A stretch of DNA of 64,000 bases from Thermococcus paralvinellae (GTDB taxonomy: Archaea; Methanobacteriota_B; Thermococci; Thermococcales; Thermococcaceae), in contig NZ_CP006965.1 of the NCBI RefSeq assembly GCF_000517445.1, positions 968,681-1,032,680 on the forward strand, written 5' to 3'. Shown here in pieces: positions 20,057 to 29,817 of this stretch. Positions within the stretch are counted from its first letter, which is position 1. Each line of letters opens with the position of its first letter. The position numbers and the translations under genes are program-made. The notes below the pieces were generated by a model. It had not been told where the DNA came from. It worked only from the letters and a program-made list of their open reading frames with translations, and ran no database searches.

Positions 20057-21379
20057 ATGGACATAAAGTTGGCAATCTTTGACTTGGACGGAACACTCAT
20101 AGGCGCCCCCACATCCTTTGCAGAGATTAAAGAAAAGCTGAAGGAAGAACTCCTCGAGATTGGAATTCCCAAGGAAATCATAGGTGATCTAACGCCTATG
20201 TATGAGAGCCTATTCAGAATTGCTGAGGAAACTGGAAGAGACGTCAATGAGTTAAAAAAGTTGCTCGAAGATTTAGAAGTCCAAAGAGTCGACGAAAGCT
20301 TTCTATTTGAGGGCACAAAAGAAGTTTTGGAGTTCTTAAAGAGCCAAGGAATAAAATTAGCAATTATGACCAGAAATTGCAGGAGAGCTACTCTTAAAGC
20401 TTTAGAAATGCACGAAATAAAAGACTACTTCGAGTTAATTCTCACACGAGATGATGTCTCTTGGAGAGAAGTTAAGCCCAATGAAATGCATATTAAAAGA
20501 ATCCTTGAACATTTCAAAGTTCCCCCCACAAAAGCCGTCGTTATTGGCGATCATGGATATGACATCATCCCAGCAAAAAAGGTTGGAGCTTTAAGCATTC
20601 TAATAACGGAGCATGAAAGCGGAAGAATGAGCTTCTCTGTTGAAGAAAAAGCTGACTTTGAAGTTCCAACCATGAAAGAACTTTTATTTCTCTTTCACAG
20701 AATTTTAAATGCCTATGTTGTTGTTCCAGCATACAATGAAGAGCTTACTATCGGGAAGGTTCTCGATGACCTCCTGATGTACTTCAGACCGAAGCATATA
20801 ATTGTAGTTAATGATGGGAGCAGGGACAAAACAGAAGAAATAGCAAAAAGCAAAGGCGTCAGAGTTCTAACACACCTCGTCAACAGAGGACTTGGAGGGG
20901 CACTTGGAACAGGGATAACATTTGCTCTCAAAAAAGGAGCAGAGCTTATAATAACTTTTGACGCCGATGGACAACATTTAGTTGGGGATGCGCTTAGAGT
21001 GATGAAGCCCGTAGCTGAAGGAAAAGCTGATTTAGCTATCGGTTCGAGACTTAAAGGAGATGTAAGCCAGATGCCCATTATAAAGCGCTTTGGAAACTTT
21101 GTTCTTGATACCATAACAGCAGTTTTTGCTGGTAAATATGTTAGCGATTCTCAAAGTGGTCTAAGATGCTTTAATAAAGAGTGTGCATCTAAGATTAAAA
21201 TAACATGCGACAGATATGCAGTTTCAAGTGAAATAATAATCGAAGCTAGCAAAAAGGGGTGTAGGATTGTTGAAGTTCCAATCAAGGCAGTTTATACCGA
21301 ATACGCTATGAAAAAAGGGACAAATGTGTTTGAAGGTATTAAAATTGCCCTAAACTTGCTCTTTGATAAATTGAGGTGA
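20057..21379 (+). CDS. HAD phosphatase-GT2 glycosyltransferase fusion (dolichol-phosphate sugar synthase-like)
   Basis: The 440-residue protein joins two enzymes. Residues 1 to about 210 are a capped HAD hydrolase: motif I IFDLDGTLIG, motif II IMTRN, a later lysine (VKPNEMH) and motif III VIGDHGYD. From about residue 218 comes a GT2 domain of the dolichol-phosphate-mannose/glucose synthase type: VVVPAYNEE, VVNDGSRD, and DADGQH as the metal-binding DxD. No C-terminal membrane segments are present. ATG 20057 has GGTGATTTC directly before it. The stop overlaps the upstream region of a DUF2304 gene, a usual companion of such GT2 enzymes. Confidence 0.87.
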   Translation: MDIKLAIFDLDGTLIGAPTSFAEIKEKLKEELLEIGIPKEIIGDLTPMYESLFRIAEETGRDVNELKKLLEDLEVQRVDESFLFEGTKEVLEFLKSQGIKLAIMTRNCRRATLKALEMHEIKDYFELILTRDDVSWREVKPNEMHIKRILEHFKVPPTKAVVIGDHGYDIIPAKKVGALSILITEHESGRMSFSVEEKADFEVPTMKELLFLFHRILNAYVVVPAYNEELTIGKVLDDLLMYFRPKHIIVVNDGSRDKTEEIAKSKGVRVLTHLVNRGLGGALGTGITFALKKGAELIITFDADGQHLVGDALRVMKPVAEGKADLAIGSRLKGDVSQMPIIKRFGNFVLDTITAVFAGKYVSDSQSGLRCFNKECASKIKITCDRYAVSSEIIIEASKKGCRIVEVPIKAVYTEYAMKKGTNVFEGIKIALNLLFDKLR

Positions 21380-21384
21380 TGATG

Positions 21385-21750
21385 ATGTTAGTAGTTCAAT
21401 ATATAGCACTTGTGGGCATAATCAGTCTCATGCTCTATGTTCTGAGCGAATATGGCAAGAAAGAATTCGACTGGAGAGACTTGCTATTTTGGGAATCTCT
21501 ACTTGTGGCAATGCTAATAATTTCTCTTAAGCCAGTAGAGATTTCACTTGAGATAAAAAGAATCCTTGGACTTGGTAGGGGTATAGATTCCCTCTTTGTA
21601 GTAGCCATTGGGATAAGCTACTTAATGATATTCAGAGTTTATCTTGCAGTCGATAAAGCAGAAAGAGAAATAACAGAGCTTACAAGGAAGCTTGCAATAG
21701 AATTGGAAGAAATTAACGAGAAATTGGAGGAAATTAAGAAAAAAGACTAA
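21385..21750 (+). CDS. DUF2304 family small membrane protein
   Basis: The 121-residue product has three hydrophobic segments (YIALVGIISLMLYVL, LLVAMLIISL and SLFVVAIGISYLMIF) and then a charged amphipathic helix with heptad spacing (KAEREITELTRKL onwards). This is the DUF2304 layout. These proteins are often encoded beside polyprenol-phosphate glycosyltransferases and are thought to act in or near the membrane with them. ATG 21385 is used because GAGGTGAT lies just upstream; earlier in-frame ATG and GTG codons overlap that site. Last gene of the GT operon, convergent with dCMP deaminase. Confidence 0.85.
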   Translation: MLVVQYIALVGIISLMLYVLSEYGKKEFDWRDLLFWESLLVAMLIISLKPVEISLEIKRILGLGRGIDSLFVVAIGISYLMIFRVYLAVDKAEREITELTRKLAIELEEINEKLEEIKKKD

Positions 21751-22292
21751 TCTTTCCCACAAAACTCATTTGCAAATAGCTCCTCTAGGAATGCTTTAAC
21801 CCTATCTTTAGAAAGTTTAAACTGCCTAATTTTTATTATACCCTTTTCTTGAGCCTCCTTAAGCAGAATTTCCGTTGCTTCATTAGGGTACATTTCCTCG
21901 TAGACAATTTCTTTTATTCCTGCATTTACTAGGAGCTTGAAGCAAGTATCGCAAGGAAAATGAGTAACATAAAGTGTTGCTCCTTCAAGGCTTATCCCCT
22001 TTCTTGCCGCCATCGCTATAACGTTCTGTTCGGCATGAACTGCTCTGTGGCAATGTCCATCAACAATTAGACAGCCAACATCAATGCAGTGATCCATACC
22101 TCTCGGAGCTCCATTATAGCCTGTTGCAAGGATGTATCCATCTTTAACAGCAACTGCTCCAACCCTCAGCCTTGGGCAGGTGGCTCTAAGTGAAACAAGC
22201 TTTGCTATCAGCATGAAATATTCATCCTTAGTAGGGCGAATGTCCTTTATTTTCTCCGCTTTTTCTCTATCAAGGATAATCTCAACCGCCAC
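21747..22292 (-). CDS. Deoxycytidylate (dCMP) deaminase family protein
   Basis: The protein (about 181 residues) has the zinc-binding motifs of the cytidine deaminase fold: HAEQN (His ligand and proton-shuttling Glu) and FPCDTC (two Cys ligands), plus the dCMP-type RLRVGAVAVKDG and GYNGAPRG segments. It makes dUMP from dCMP for dTTP synthesis. I prefer GTG 22292, four bases after GGTGA; the frame is open upstream to 22355, with ATG 22304 as another option. It sits directly downstream of the M48 peptidase gene and may belong to that operon. Confidence 0.86.
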   Translation of the reverse strand: MAVEIILDREKAEKIKDIRPTKDEYFMLIAKLVSLRATCPRLRVGAVAVKDGYILATGYNGAPRGMDHCIDVGCLIVDGHCHRAVHAEQNVIAMAARKGISLEGATLYVTHFPCDTCFKLLVNAGIKEIVYEEMYPNEATEILLKEAQEKGIIKIRQFKLSKDRVKAFLEELFANEFCGKD

Positions 22293-22351
22293 AATCTCAC
22301 CCATGAAAGAATTGGGGGTTATTCTTAAAGAATTTTTGGAAACTAACGTTA

Positions 22352-23131
22352 TCACTTGAGAGTATCCCTAAACGCCCTCCCTTCAATCTCTACAATAATC
22401 TTCCATATCCTCTCATCGTAACTTGGATGGGTAGCCATAAAACTCTTTTTTTGCTTCCTTTCAATATTTGGCTCAATTCCAGGCAAAGCTGACGCCCTAA
22501 CATTCATTCTCAGATCCTCATAGTATTTAAGCTCCTCGAGTGCTTCTTTAAGAGCAAAAGGCCTGTCCAATAGATAGAGTGCAGTTTCGTCAGCCTTGAA
22601 TTCTCTTTCCTTGAAGAATTTAACCCTCTCGAGCTCATAGAGGATATACAGCCCAAAAGACAAAATCACCGATACTGCCGTATGAACAAATACAGCAATC
22701 ACAATACTAAGAAAGAGCATTAAATATCTGACATATGCCACCAAGGGAAAAAGTATTGTGTCCCCATTCTTAATGTGGCCAATTTCATGAGCAGCAACAC
22801 CTAAAATCTGATCTTCATCAAGAACTTCAAACAGACCTAATGAAAGGACTATGGAATTCCCAAATGAATAAGCATTGGGAATGTAATCATCGAGAATATA
22901 AACATAAGGCATACCTATTCCAGCCTTATTTGCCATCCTTGCAATGCCATCATAAAGCCAAGGCATTTCGTCCCACTGTAACTTTGAGTAATCTTTTGTA
23001 ATGGAGTGTCTTGTTATCCAAATATAGGTTAAAAACAAGAACGAAACAGCACCAAATATAGTAACTAATCCAAATTTACCTAAATATAATAATGTAATGA
23101 GGAGCTGGGCTAATACAATAAACCTCAGCAT
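22352..23131 (-). CDS. M48 family membrane metallopeptidase (HtpX-like)
   Basis: The 259-residue protein has two N-terminal membrane helices, the zinc motif HEIGH, a hydrophobic pair after it, and the third ligand region EFKADETA, which together define M48 peptidases of the HtpX/Ste24 group. They cut membrane or misfolded proteins at the cytoplasmic face. The gene begins five bases after the stop of a BlaI/MecI-type repressor gene, with GAAGTGATCTAG as ribosome-binding site. The pairing recalls bacterial BlaI-BlaR1 modules, although BlaR1 uses an M56 peptidase. Confidence 0.88.
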   Translation of the reverse strand: MLRFIVLAQLLITLLYLGKFGLVTIFGAVSFLFLTYIWITRHSITKDYSKLQWDEMPWLYDGIARMANKAGIGMPYVYILDDYIPNAYSFGNSIVLSLGLFEVLDEDQILGVAAHEIGHIKNGDTILFPLVAYVRYLMLFLSIVIAVFVHTAVSVILSFGLYILYELERVKFFKEREFKADETALYLLDRPFALKEALEELKYYEDLRMNVRASALPGIEPNIERKQKKSFMATHPSYDERIWKIIVEIEGRAFRDTLK

Positions 23132-23136
23132 CTAGA

Positions 23137-23502
23137 TCACTTCTTTATTTTCGAAAGGTATGCAAATGTCGCCTCTTTGAAATTGCTCATTAATGCATTT
23201 AATATTGTCTCAACAACCCTCTTTTCGAATTCCTCTCTGGTTGTTGTTATACTATAAACGTATCTCATGCCTCCCCTTCCTGTTTCAACGCTTCTCTTTA
23301 AAAGCCCTCGCTCACAAAGACGATTCATCAGTATACTAACTGTTGAACGCCTCATCTCCGGGTGCTTCTTCTTCATGTGCTCATAAACCTCTCCAGCCGT
23401 GGCTACCTTTACTTTCCACATATACTCCATAATTTCTGCCTCTAGCGGTGGTAAAACAGCCTTAAGGCCCTCCTCATTAAGCTTAAATTCATGAGGTTCC
23501 AT
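23137..23502 (-). CDS. BlaI/MecI/CopY family transcriptional repressor
   Basis: The 121-residue protein is a winged-helix regulator with the family segments PPLEAEIMEYMWKV, AGEVYEHMKKKHPEMRRSTV (recognition helix) and GLLKRSVETGRGGMRYVYS (wing), followed by a C-terminal dimerisation helix. In bacteria these repressors control beta-lactamase or metal genes and are cleaved after a signal from a membrane peptidase. Here it precedes an M48 peptidase in the same operon, so it probably controls that operon and may be its target. GGGAGAGTGATGG lies before ATG. Confidence 0.87.
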   Translation of the reverse strand: MEPHEFKLNEEGLKAVLPPLEAEIMEYMWKVKVATAGEVYEHMKKKHPEMRRSTVSILMNRLCERGLLKRSVETGRGGMRYVYSITTTREEFEKRVVETILNALMSNFKEATFAYLSKIKK

Positions 23503-23569
23503 TATCCATCACTCTCCCATAAGTGATTTATTTGATAAACATAAATAAGCTTTATGCTTATATAGGTAA

Positions 23570-24343
<774 letters not shown>

Positions 24344-24348
24344 ATTTC

Positions 24349-24367
24349 CGTTTTTTGCTTAATTTTT
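24349..24367 (+). terminator. T-rich terminator after pyrH
   Basis: The stop codon is followed by CCGTTTTTTGCTTAATTTTT. Two T-tracts (six and five T) in a row match the archaeal pattern of intrinsic termination on U-runs without a needed hairpin. The next promoter starts immediately afterwards. Confidence 0.5.
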
Positions 24368-24374
24368 GATAAAA

Positions 24375-24382
24375 TTTTTATA
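24375..24382 (+). promoter_or_regulatory. TATA box of a leaderless transcript
   Basis: TTTTTATA lies centred about 27 bases upstream of the ATG at 24406, and no ribosome-binding site is present before that ATG. The spacing matches an archaeal TATA box with transcription starting at or next to the start codon. Confidence 0.5.
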
Positions 24383-24405
24383 GTTTTGCAGAGTAACATA
24401 CATTC

Positions 24406-26103
24406 ATGTGCAAGATGGCTCATTTTGGGAACTGCGACCCCGAAATGGCTGACCAAGAGTACTGCATTTTTCGCAAGCCGGATAAAGATGAAAAAGAAGC
24501 AAGGAAGTTTTACAATAAGCTAGTTCTGAAGTTTTTTGGTTATGTACTTAATATCAAAGGCATTGCAGTAAGAAAATTAGAGAATTTTGAATACAACCTT
24601 CATTTCTCTAAGAATATTCCTGTGGGTGGCACTACATACTCCCACAGGGCAAATTACAGATTTAGGTTGTCCCTACGTTGTGAAAAGTTTGTATTCCCCG
24701 AGATTCCTACAGATGTGGCATTTTCCTTTGAGTATGCAATTTTTGAAAAGAAGGCAAACTTTAGATCGGCAATATTTATTGGCTACACTACATTTGAAGG
24801 AGCCGTATTCAAAAATGAGGCAATATTTGACTCTGCAATATTTAAAGGAAACACAATCTTTGAAAAAGCACAGTTCAATGGAGTAAGTAGATTTTCAGAT
24901 GCAACGTTTGAAATGTCAGCATACTTTGAGAATTCAATGTTTAATGGAAACGCTGTTTTTGAGAGGACTGAATTTCGTAGAGAAACATACTTTGAGAATG
25001 CAACCTTCGATAAAACAGCAAATTTTGAAGAGACAATGTTTTTTGGCAAATCAAACTTCCAGAAATGCAGATTTCTGGGGGATGCAAAATTTTCGGAGGC
25101 GTGTTTTGAATTAAGTAGTGATTTTGAAAGATGTATTTTTGAGAAAAACGCAGATTTTTCAGCAACTACTTTCAACGGGTATGTATATTTTGACAAAACA
25201 ATATTCAAAGGTGACTGTTTATTTGAAGGTGTTACTTTTAATGAACCGGTTTCACTTAAAGGAAAGCCCAAGGAATATGAATACAAATTCTACGGCAAAC
25301 TTGACTTCTCTAACGTCGATATTAGAAAAGGTATCAGCATTATAGACTACAAAGAAGATGGCAGTCTCTATGAAGAAGGATTCTTATCGTTATTTAAAAG
25401 AACCGACGCCCTGATCGAAGCCGCCCGCGTCCAGCGCCTCAGCTTTGAAAAAGAAGGAAAACGCGAAGAGGCCGATAGGATGTTCGTTATCGAAATGCGC
25501 GCCAAACGAAAACTACGAAAATTGGAGCTATTTAATAGAGCATTAAACCGAGCTTTGAATGTGCGAGTGATTAAGTACTTGCTAAACCTCTCCGAGAAAG
25601 GAACTGGCTGGATGAGGAAAGATTCGGAGAGTCTTTTGGAGTTCCTAAAGTTGATACTACTCACATTCACGATTTATCCTCTAACAGCTTTAGTCGTGAC
25701 ATTCGCAATATTACTAATTAGTACCCTCTATGTTCTAGGATACGTGACTGAGGTAGTCATAGGAGATTGGGTTTCACTATATGGAACAAGCTGGGAACGA
25801 GTTCTGGAATCGTCGTTAATTGTTATTCTTGGTTCTACTCTGCTGTATTGGCTTGGTCAAAAAGCTGGGTTTGGGACAGTTTGTATTCATTCAACTGTCA
25901 CCTCTAACGGCGTTGTGTGCAATGCTCCAATCTCCAGCTTCTGGGATGCCCTCTACTACTCCCTCGTAACCTTCACCACCCTTGGCTATGGCGACATGCA
26001 TCCAACTGGCTGGCTTAAAGCTCTAAGTGCAATAGAAGCCCTCACAGGTGCAGTCTTTATGGCACTTATCGTTGCAGTCATCGCAAGAAAGTGGATGCGC
26101 TGA
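24406..26103 (+). CDS. Pentapeptide-repeat protein with potassium-channel-like pore domain
   Basis: The 565-residue protein has three parts. Residues 1 to about 100 include several cysteines and no known motif. Residues about 105-300 are pentapeptide-type repeats of the form (A/N)xF, e.g. SAIFKGNTIFEKAQFNG, about 38 five-residue units predicted to stack as a quadrilateral beta helix. After a charged helical linker (about 325-415) come three or four membrane segments; the last pair flanks a pore loop VTFTTLGYGDMHP, with the potassium selectivity filter TLGYGD. The transcript looks leaderless (TATA 27 bases upstream). The repeat part of the gene is A/T-rich. Ligand and ion selectivity are inferred only from the filter. 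Confidence 0.87.
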   Translation: MCKMAHFGNCDPEMADQEYCIFRKPDKDEKEARKFYNKLVLKFFGYVLNIKGIAVRKLENFEYNLHFSKNIPVGGTTYSHRANYRFRLSLRCEKFVFPEIPTDVAFSFEYAIFEKKANFRSAIFIGYTTFEGAVFKNEAIFDSAIFKGNTIFEKAQFNGVSRFSDATFEMSAYFENSMFNGNAVFERTEFRRETYFENATFDKTANFEETMFFGKSNFQKCRFLGDAKFSEACFELSSDFERCIFEKNADFSATTFNGYVYFDKTIFKGDCLFEGVTFNEPVSLKGKPKEYEYKFYGKLDFSNVDIRKGISIIDYKEDGSLYEEGFLSLFKRTDALIEAARVQRLSFEKEGKREEADRMFVIEMRAKRKLRKLELFNRALNRALNVRVIKYLLNLSEKGTGWMRKDSESLLEFLKLILLTFTIYPLTALVVTFAILLISTLYVLGYVTEVVIGDWVSLYGTSWERVLESSLIVILGSTLLYWLGQKAGFGTVCIHSTVTSNGVVCNAPISSFWDALYYSLVTFTTLGYGDMHPTGWLKALSAIEALTGAVFMALIVAVIARKWMR

Positions 26104-26147
26104 ATAGATTTTTATACCCTCTTTTCAATTTTCCTTTGGTGGTAGTG

Positions 26148-27467
26148 ATGAGAATTGTTGTTATTGGTTCTGGAACAGCTGGAAGCAATTTTGCACTTTT
26201 TGCAAGGAAAATTGACAGAAAGGCTGAGATTATTGTCATCGGGAAGGAAAAGACCATGCAGTACTCACCCTGTGCCTTGCCGTTTGTTCTCAGCGGAAAA
26301 ATACCAAAGCTTGAAGACATAGTTGTCTTTCCAAACAGCTTTTATGAGAAGCAGAAAATCCAACTGATGCTTGAGACGGAGGCAAAGGAAATTGACAGAG
26401 AGAGGAAAGTTGTGATTACGGACAAAGGTGAAGTTCCCTATGATAAGCTCGTCTTGGCAACGGGTTCAAGAGCCTTCGTGCCTCCAATAAAAGGGGTTGA
26501 AAATGAGGGTGTCTTTACACTTAAGAGCATGGATGATGTGAGAAAAATCAAAGCTTATATCGAGGAGAGAAAGCCGAAGAAAGCTGTTGTTATCGGTGCT
26601 GGCCTCATTGGATTAGAGGGAGCTGTGGCATTCAGAGAGCTCGGTATGGAGGTTTTAGTTGTAGAGCTTTTAGAACATTTATTACCAACCATGCTCGACA
26701 AGGATATGGCAAGAATTGTGCAGCAGTACTTAGAAGAGAAAGGCATAAGCTTTAGATTCGGTGTTGGAGTAAGCGAGATAATTGGAAGCCCAGTCAAAGC
26801 TGTCAAGATTGGAGACGAAGAAATCGAGGCCGATCTCGTTCTTGTAGCTACTGGAGTTAGAGCCAACGTTGATTTAGCTAAAAAAGCAGGTCTCGAAGTC
26901 AATAAAGGAATAGTTGTAAATGAGTATCTACAAACCAGCGACCCAGACATTTACGCTATAGGAGACTGTGCAGAGGTCTTTGATGCAGTAACAGGTAAAC
27001 GAACCCTCAGTCAGCTCGGTACAACTGCTGTGAGGATGGCAAAGGTTGCTGCTGAGAATGTCTTCGGCAAAAACGTGAAGTTCAAGCCCGTGTTCAACAC
27101 GGCAATAACAGAGCTTTTTGATCTTGAAATTGGAACTTTTGGAATGACAGAGGAGAGAGCTAAGAAAGAGGGAATTGATGTTGTCGTTGGAAAATTCAAA
27201 GGCTCAACAAAGCCAGAGTACTATCCTGGCGGAAAGCCAATTCACGTTAAGCTGGTTTTCGGAAAAGAAGACAGAAAATTAATTGGAGCCCAGATAGTAG
27301 GTGGCGAGAGAGTTTGGGGCAGAATAATGACTCTTTCTGCTTTAGCACAGAAAAATGCCACAGTTGAGGACATCATTTACCTCGAAACTGCCTATGCTCC
27401 ACCAATAAGTCCGACCATTGATCCAATAACCGTTGCAGCGGAGATGGCCTTAAGGAGGTTTAAGTGA
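26148..27467 (+). CDS. CoA-disulfide reductase / NAD(P)H:sulfur oxidoreductase-like flavoprotein
   Basis: The 439-residue protein is a two-dinucleotide-binding flavoprotein: FAD motif [10 protein letters not shown], the single active-site cysteine in [13 protein letters not shown](P) motif [13 protein letters not shown], and the FAD-binding [12 protein letters not shown]. The single Cys and the C-terminal dimerisation domain with an AYAPPIS segment fit the CoA-disulfide reductase/NADH oxidase family; in Pyrococcus the homologue Nsr reduces elemental sulfur with NADPH and CoA. ATG 26148 has GGTGGTAGTG upstream. Monocistronic or with kptA (40-base gap). Confidence 0.9.
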   Translation: MRIVVIGSGTAGSNFALFARKIDRKAEIIVIGKEKTMQYSPCALPFVLSGKIPKLEDIVVFPNSFYEKQKIQLMLETEAKEIDRERKVVITDKGEVPYDKLVLATGSRAFVPPIKGVENEGVFTLKSMDDVRKIKAYIEERKPKKAVVIGAGLIGLEGAVAFRELGMEVLVVELLEHLLPTMLDKDMARIVQQYLEEKGISFRFGVGVSEIIGSPVKAVKIGDEEIEADLVLVATGVRANVDLAKKAGLEVNKGIVVNEYLQTSDPDIYAIGDCAEVFDAVTGKRTLSQLGTTAVRMAKVAAENVFGKNVKFKPVFNTAITELFDLEIGTFGMTEERAKKEGIDVVVGKFKGSTKPEYYPGGKPIHVKLVFGKEDRKLIGAQIVGGERVWGRIMTLSALAQKNATVEDIIYLETAYAPPISPTIDPITVAAEMALRRFK

Positions 27468-27487
27468 TTTTTCCCTTCTTTTTACAC
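27468..27487 (+). terminator. T-rich tract after the flavoprotein gene
   Basis: The stop is followed by TTTTTCCCTTCTTTTTACAC, two T5 tracts separated by CCCTTC. This resembles an archaeal U-run terminator, though kptA starts only 40 bases downstream, so partial readthrough is possible. Confidence 0.4.
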
Positions 27488-27507
27488 TCTCTTCTGGTGA
27501 ACTTCCT

Positions 27508-28113
27508 ATGAGGGACATCTACATTCACAACGGCAAATTCACAGAAGAACATAAAGGTAAGCTGTTCTTAGATGGCAGAAGAAGGGTTAAGTTGAGCAAG
27601 CTCATGACTTACATTTTGAGACACTCTCCGTGGGAATTCAACCTCGATCCAGATGATTTCGGCTTTATTGAGCTTGACGAGTTCGTTAAAGCCCTTAAAA
27701 GTGTTTATCCTTGGGTTGAAGAAGAGCACGTCAGAGCTATTGTTGAGCTCGATCCAAAGGGGAGATTCGAAATTAGGGATGGTAAAATTAGAGCCCGCTA
27801 CGGGCATAGCTATGATGTGTTTTTAGACCACGAGGAAGACAAAGAAAGCAGAATCCTCTATCATGGGACACCACGAAAAAACCTAAACAAAATCCTGGGA
27901 GAAGGATTAAAGCCCATGAAGAGGAGATTTGTTCACTTAACGACAGATAAGACTGAGGCATACTACACTGGCTTGAGGCATGGACGGGATGTTGTAATTC
28001 TCGTTGTTGATGCAGAATGCTTAAGGAGAAAGGGTTACAAGATATACAAAGCTGGCAAAAACGTTAGAATAGTCAAATACGTTCCTCCTGAGTGCATTAT
28101 TCTTGAAGTTTAA
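27508..28113 (+). CDS. kptA: RNA 2'-phosphotransferase (Tpt1/KptA)
   Basis: The 201-residue protein has the Tpt1/KptA motifs: [15 protein letters not shown] near the N-terminus, GRFEI and ARYGHS, the ADP-ribosylation-fold signature LYHGT, and [10 protein letters not shown]. The enzyme removes the 2'-phosphate from RNA using NAD+, forming ADP-ribose 1'',2''-cyclic phosphate. Its role in archaea is unclear since their ligase leaves no 2'-phosphate. GGTGAACTTCCT precedes the ATG. The gene converges with the MFS gene by a 17-base overlap. Confidence 0.92.
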   Translation: MRDIYIHNGKFTEEHKGKLFLDGRRRVKLSKLMTYILRHSPWEFNLDPDDFGFIELDEFVKALKSVYPWVEEEHVRAIVELDPKGRFEIRDGKIRARYGHSYDVFLDHEEDKESRILYHGTPRKNLNKILGEGLKPMKRRFVHLTTDKTEAYYTGLRHGRDVVILVVDAECLRRKGYKIYKAGKNVRIVKYVPPECIILEV

Positions 28114-29332
28114 GGGTTAAGATAAGCGCAAGCCCGAGGGGGACCAAAGTCGAGAGAAACATGAGCCTAAAGCTGATTCCAGCCAAATAACCTCCTAACA
28201 TAGGACCAATGACCCAACCGAGACTCATCATGGTATTTAGAAGTCCCATCGCCTGTGCTTTCTCACTTGTCTTGACCTTCAATGCTACATATGTCGAAGC
28301 AGAGCTAATTGTCATTGACCACTTAATTCCAGAGAACACACAAACTGCAACCATAAGCCAAAGGCTTGTAGCAAAGATATAGCCGGTAAAAACGGCCATA
28401 TAGCCAGCAATTGATAAAATGTAGAAAAGCCTTGTGCCATATCTGTCTATCAGCTTTCCTATAAAAACTGCACTCACTGCAGCAGCTAAAGAATCTACTC
28501 CAAAAAGAATTCCAACCCATCTTTCTCCAAAAAGCTCACCAAAATAAACAGACAAAACAGAGTACACTTCTCCTGACGCTATCATCACCAGAAACACTGA
28601 GATGTAGAAAATCCTTAAATTTCCCTGCATCAGCCTTCTAAAAGCTGCACCTTCAAATGTCACTTTGTCGCTTTCTCTCGCTTCTTGAACTGCTATTATG
28701 CCAAAGTCTCTCTTTTTAGACCTTCCCTTTTCGCTTATCATCAGAATAAACAGAGTGCCAAAGGCAGCAAATAAGAACGCAACAAAGAATACTCCTTTAA
28801 TTCCTAAATATTCAACAATAATACTCCCAAGAAAGTTCCCAAGCATGAAGCCAGCGTTTTCAACGGAGCTAAAGAATCCAAAGGCTGAACCAACCCTGGT
28901 TGAAAGTTCTGAAATTAACGCAGAATGAGCTGGCATCATGGCTGAAGTTAAAGCCCCCTGAAAAGCTCTCAAAGTTAAAAGAAATATTGGTGAAGAAACC
29001 AGAGCCATAAAAACATAGATCAAACCCGAGGAAAAGACACCAAAGGCTATGAAAGGCTTTCTCTTTTGAGTTTTATCTGAGAGATATCCAAATGGATACT
29101 GAAAGACTGTTGAGGTGATGTTGAACACCACACTCAAGAGACCAACGAAGAGCATTGTACCTCCAATTATCCTCATATAGACACTCAGATAGGGAAAGGC
29201 TATACCCCAAGAAACATTTGCAAGAAACATCCCAATAGCAAATAGGACGATATTTCTTTTCTTCTTCCGCTTTACAGCAAATTTATTCGCTCTTTCTCTT
29301 AGAGCTTGCATCACCGCCTTTTCTCTCTTCAT
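28097..29332 (-). CDS. Major facilitator superfamily transporter
   Basis: The protein of about 411 residues has a basic N-terminal cytoplasmic tail (KRKKKRN) and twelve hydrophobic segments, with the loop motif [12 protein letters not shown] after helix 2 and [11 protein letters not shown] in the second half. It resembles multidrug or sugar efflux carriers but no substrate is predictable. The start is uncertain; ATG 29332 was chosen with an AGAGTG segment upstream, and ATG 29311 is also in frame. Confidence 0.8.
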   Translation of the reverse strand: MKREKAVMQALRERANKFAVKRKKKRNIVLFAIGMFLANVSWGIAFPYLSVYMRIIGGTMLFVGLLSVVFNITSTVFQYPFGYLSDKTQKRKPFIAFGVFSSGLIYVFMALVSSPIFLLTLRAFQGALTSAMMPAHSALISELSTRVGSAFGFFSSVENAGFMLGNFLGSIIVEYLGIKGVFFVAFLFAAFGTLFILMISEKGRSKKRDFGIIAVQEARESDKVTFEGAAFRRLMQGNLRIFYISVFLVMIASGEVYSVLSVYFGELFGERWVGILFGVDSLAAAVSAVFIGKLIDRYGTRLFYILSIAGYMAVFTGYIFATSLWLMVAVCVFSGIKWSMTISSASTYVALKVKTSEKAQAMGLLNTMMSLGWVIGPMLGGYLAGISFRLMFLSTLVPLGLALILTLKLQE

Positions 29333-29470
29333 CACTCTCAACTTTTTTCAAAAATGTTTTATAAACCTTTATCTGAACATTCAGAGAGAAATCTCATACG
29401 TAAGTTGGGGAAACATAATGTTGAAATCTTCATAATCACTACCTGTTATAATTAAGTCTGTCTCAGAAAC

Positions 29471-29480
29471 CTTTAAATAT
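29471..29480 (+). promoter_or_regulatory. TATA box of tRNA-Leu
   Basis: CTTTAAATAT is centred about 28 bases upstream of the first base of the tRNA, the expected archaeal TATA position for a transcript starting a few bases before the mature 5' end. Confidence 0.6.
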
Positions 29481-29503
29481 CCAGCACATTTCATTAATGC
29501 TGA

Positions 29504-29591
29504 GCGGGGGTTGCCGAGCCTGGTCAAAGGCGCGGGATTTAGGGTCCCGTCCCGCAGGGGTTCCCGGGTTCAAATCCCGGCCCCCGCACCA
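29504..29591 (+). tRNA. tRNA-Leu (anticodon TAG)
   Basis: A complete type II tRNA is visible: acceptor arms GCGGGGG (29504-29510) and CCCCCGC (29581-29587), D-arm GCC...GGC, anticodon stem CGGGA/TCCCG with loop TTTAGGG giving anticodon TAG (29540-29542), a long variable arm (CCCGCAGGG), and T-arm CCGGG/CCCGG around TTCAAAT. Discriminator A and CCA (29589-29591) are encoded. It reads CUA leucine codons. No intron is present. Confidence 0.96.
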
Positions 29592-29648
29592 CAACAAACT
29601 CTTCTGAGAAAAGTTTGACTAAAGCCCCTTTATCTGTTTAAATACAAT

Positions 29649-29676
29649 CTCTTACCAGCTCTTTAAGAGGTAAGAG
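29649..29676. repeat. Perfect inverted repeat downstream of tRNA-Leu
   Basis: CTCTTACC (29649-29656) and GGTAAGAG (29669-29676) are exact inverted copies around a 12-base loop AGCTCTTTAAGA. It lies in the 226-base gap between the tRNA and the pdh operon terminus and could be a transcript end or regulator-binding palindrome. The same gap has the direct repeat TTCGAAT at 29724-29730 and 29734-29740. No protein-coding gene was seen there. Confidence 0.45.
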
Positions 29677-29817
29677 TTTAGTTCCTTGTTCTCTTTACTA
29701 TGGAAGCTTCGTCTCCTAACTTCTTCGAATTTGTTCGAATTTTAAAAAAGTTTGTAAATGCAAAAATCATTAGTTCACAAATCTTCAGTTCTGCTAAAAT
29801 AAAATAAAGAACAAAAC

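Noticed and set aside
24587-25345. Extra reading frames inside the pentapeptide-repeat gene on both strands
   Set aside because: They arise from the periodic repeat codons; the long frame is the real protein, with channel motifs in frame.
29504-29591. tRNA-Leu as integration site of a mobile element
   Set aside because: No duplicate of the tRNA 3' end and no integrase gene are visible in the window.
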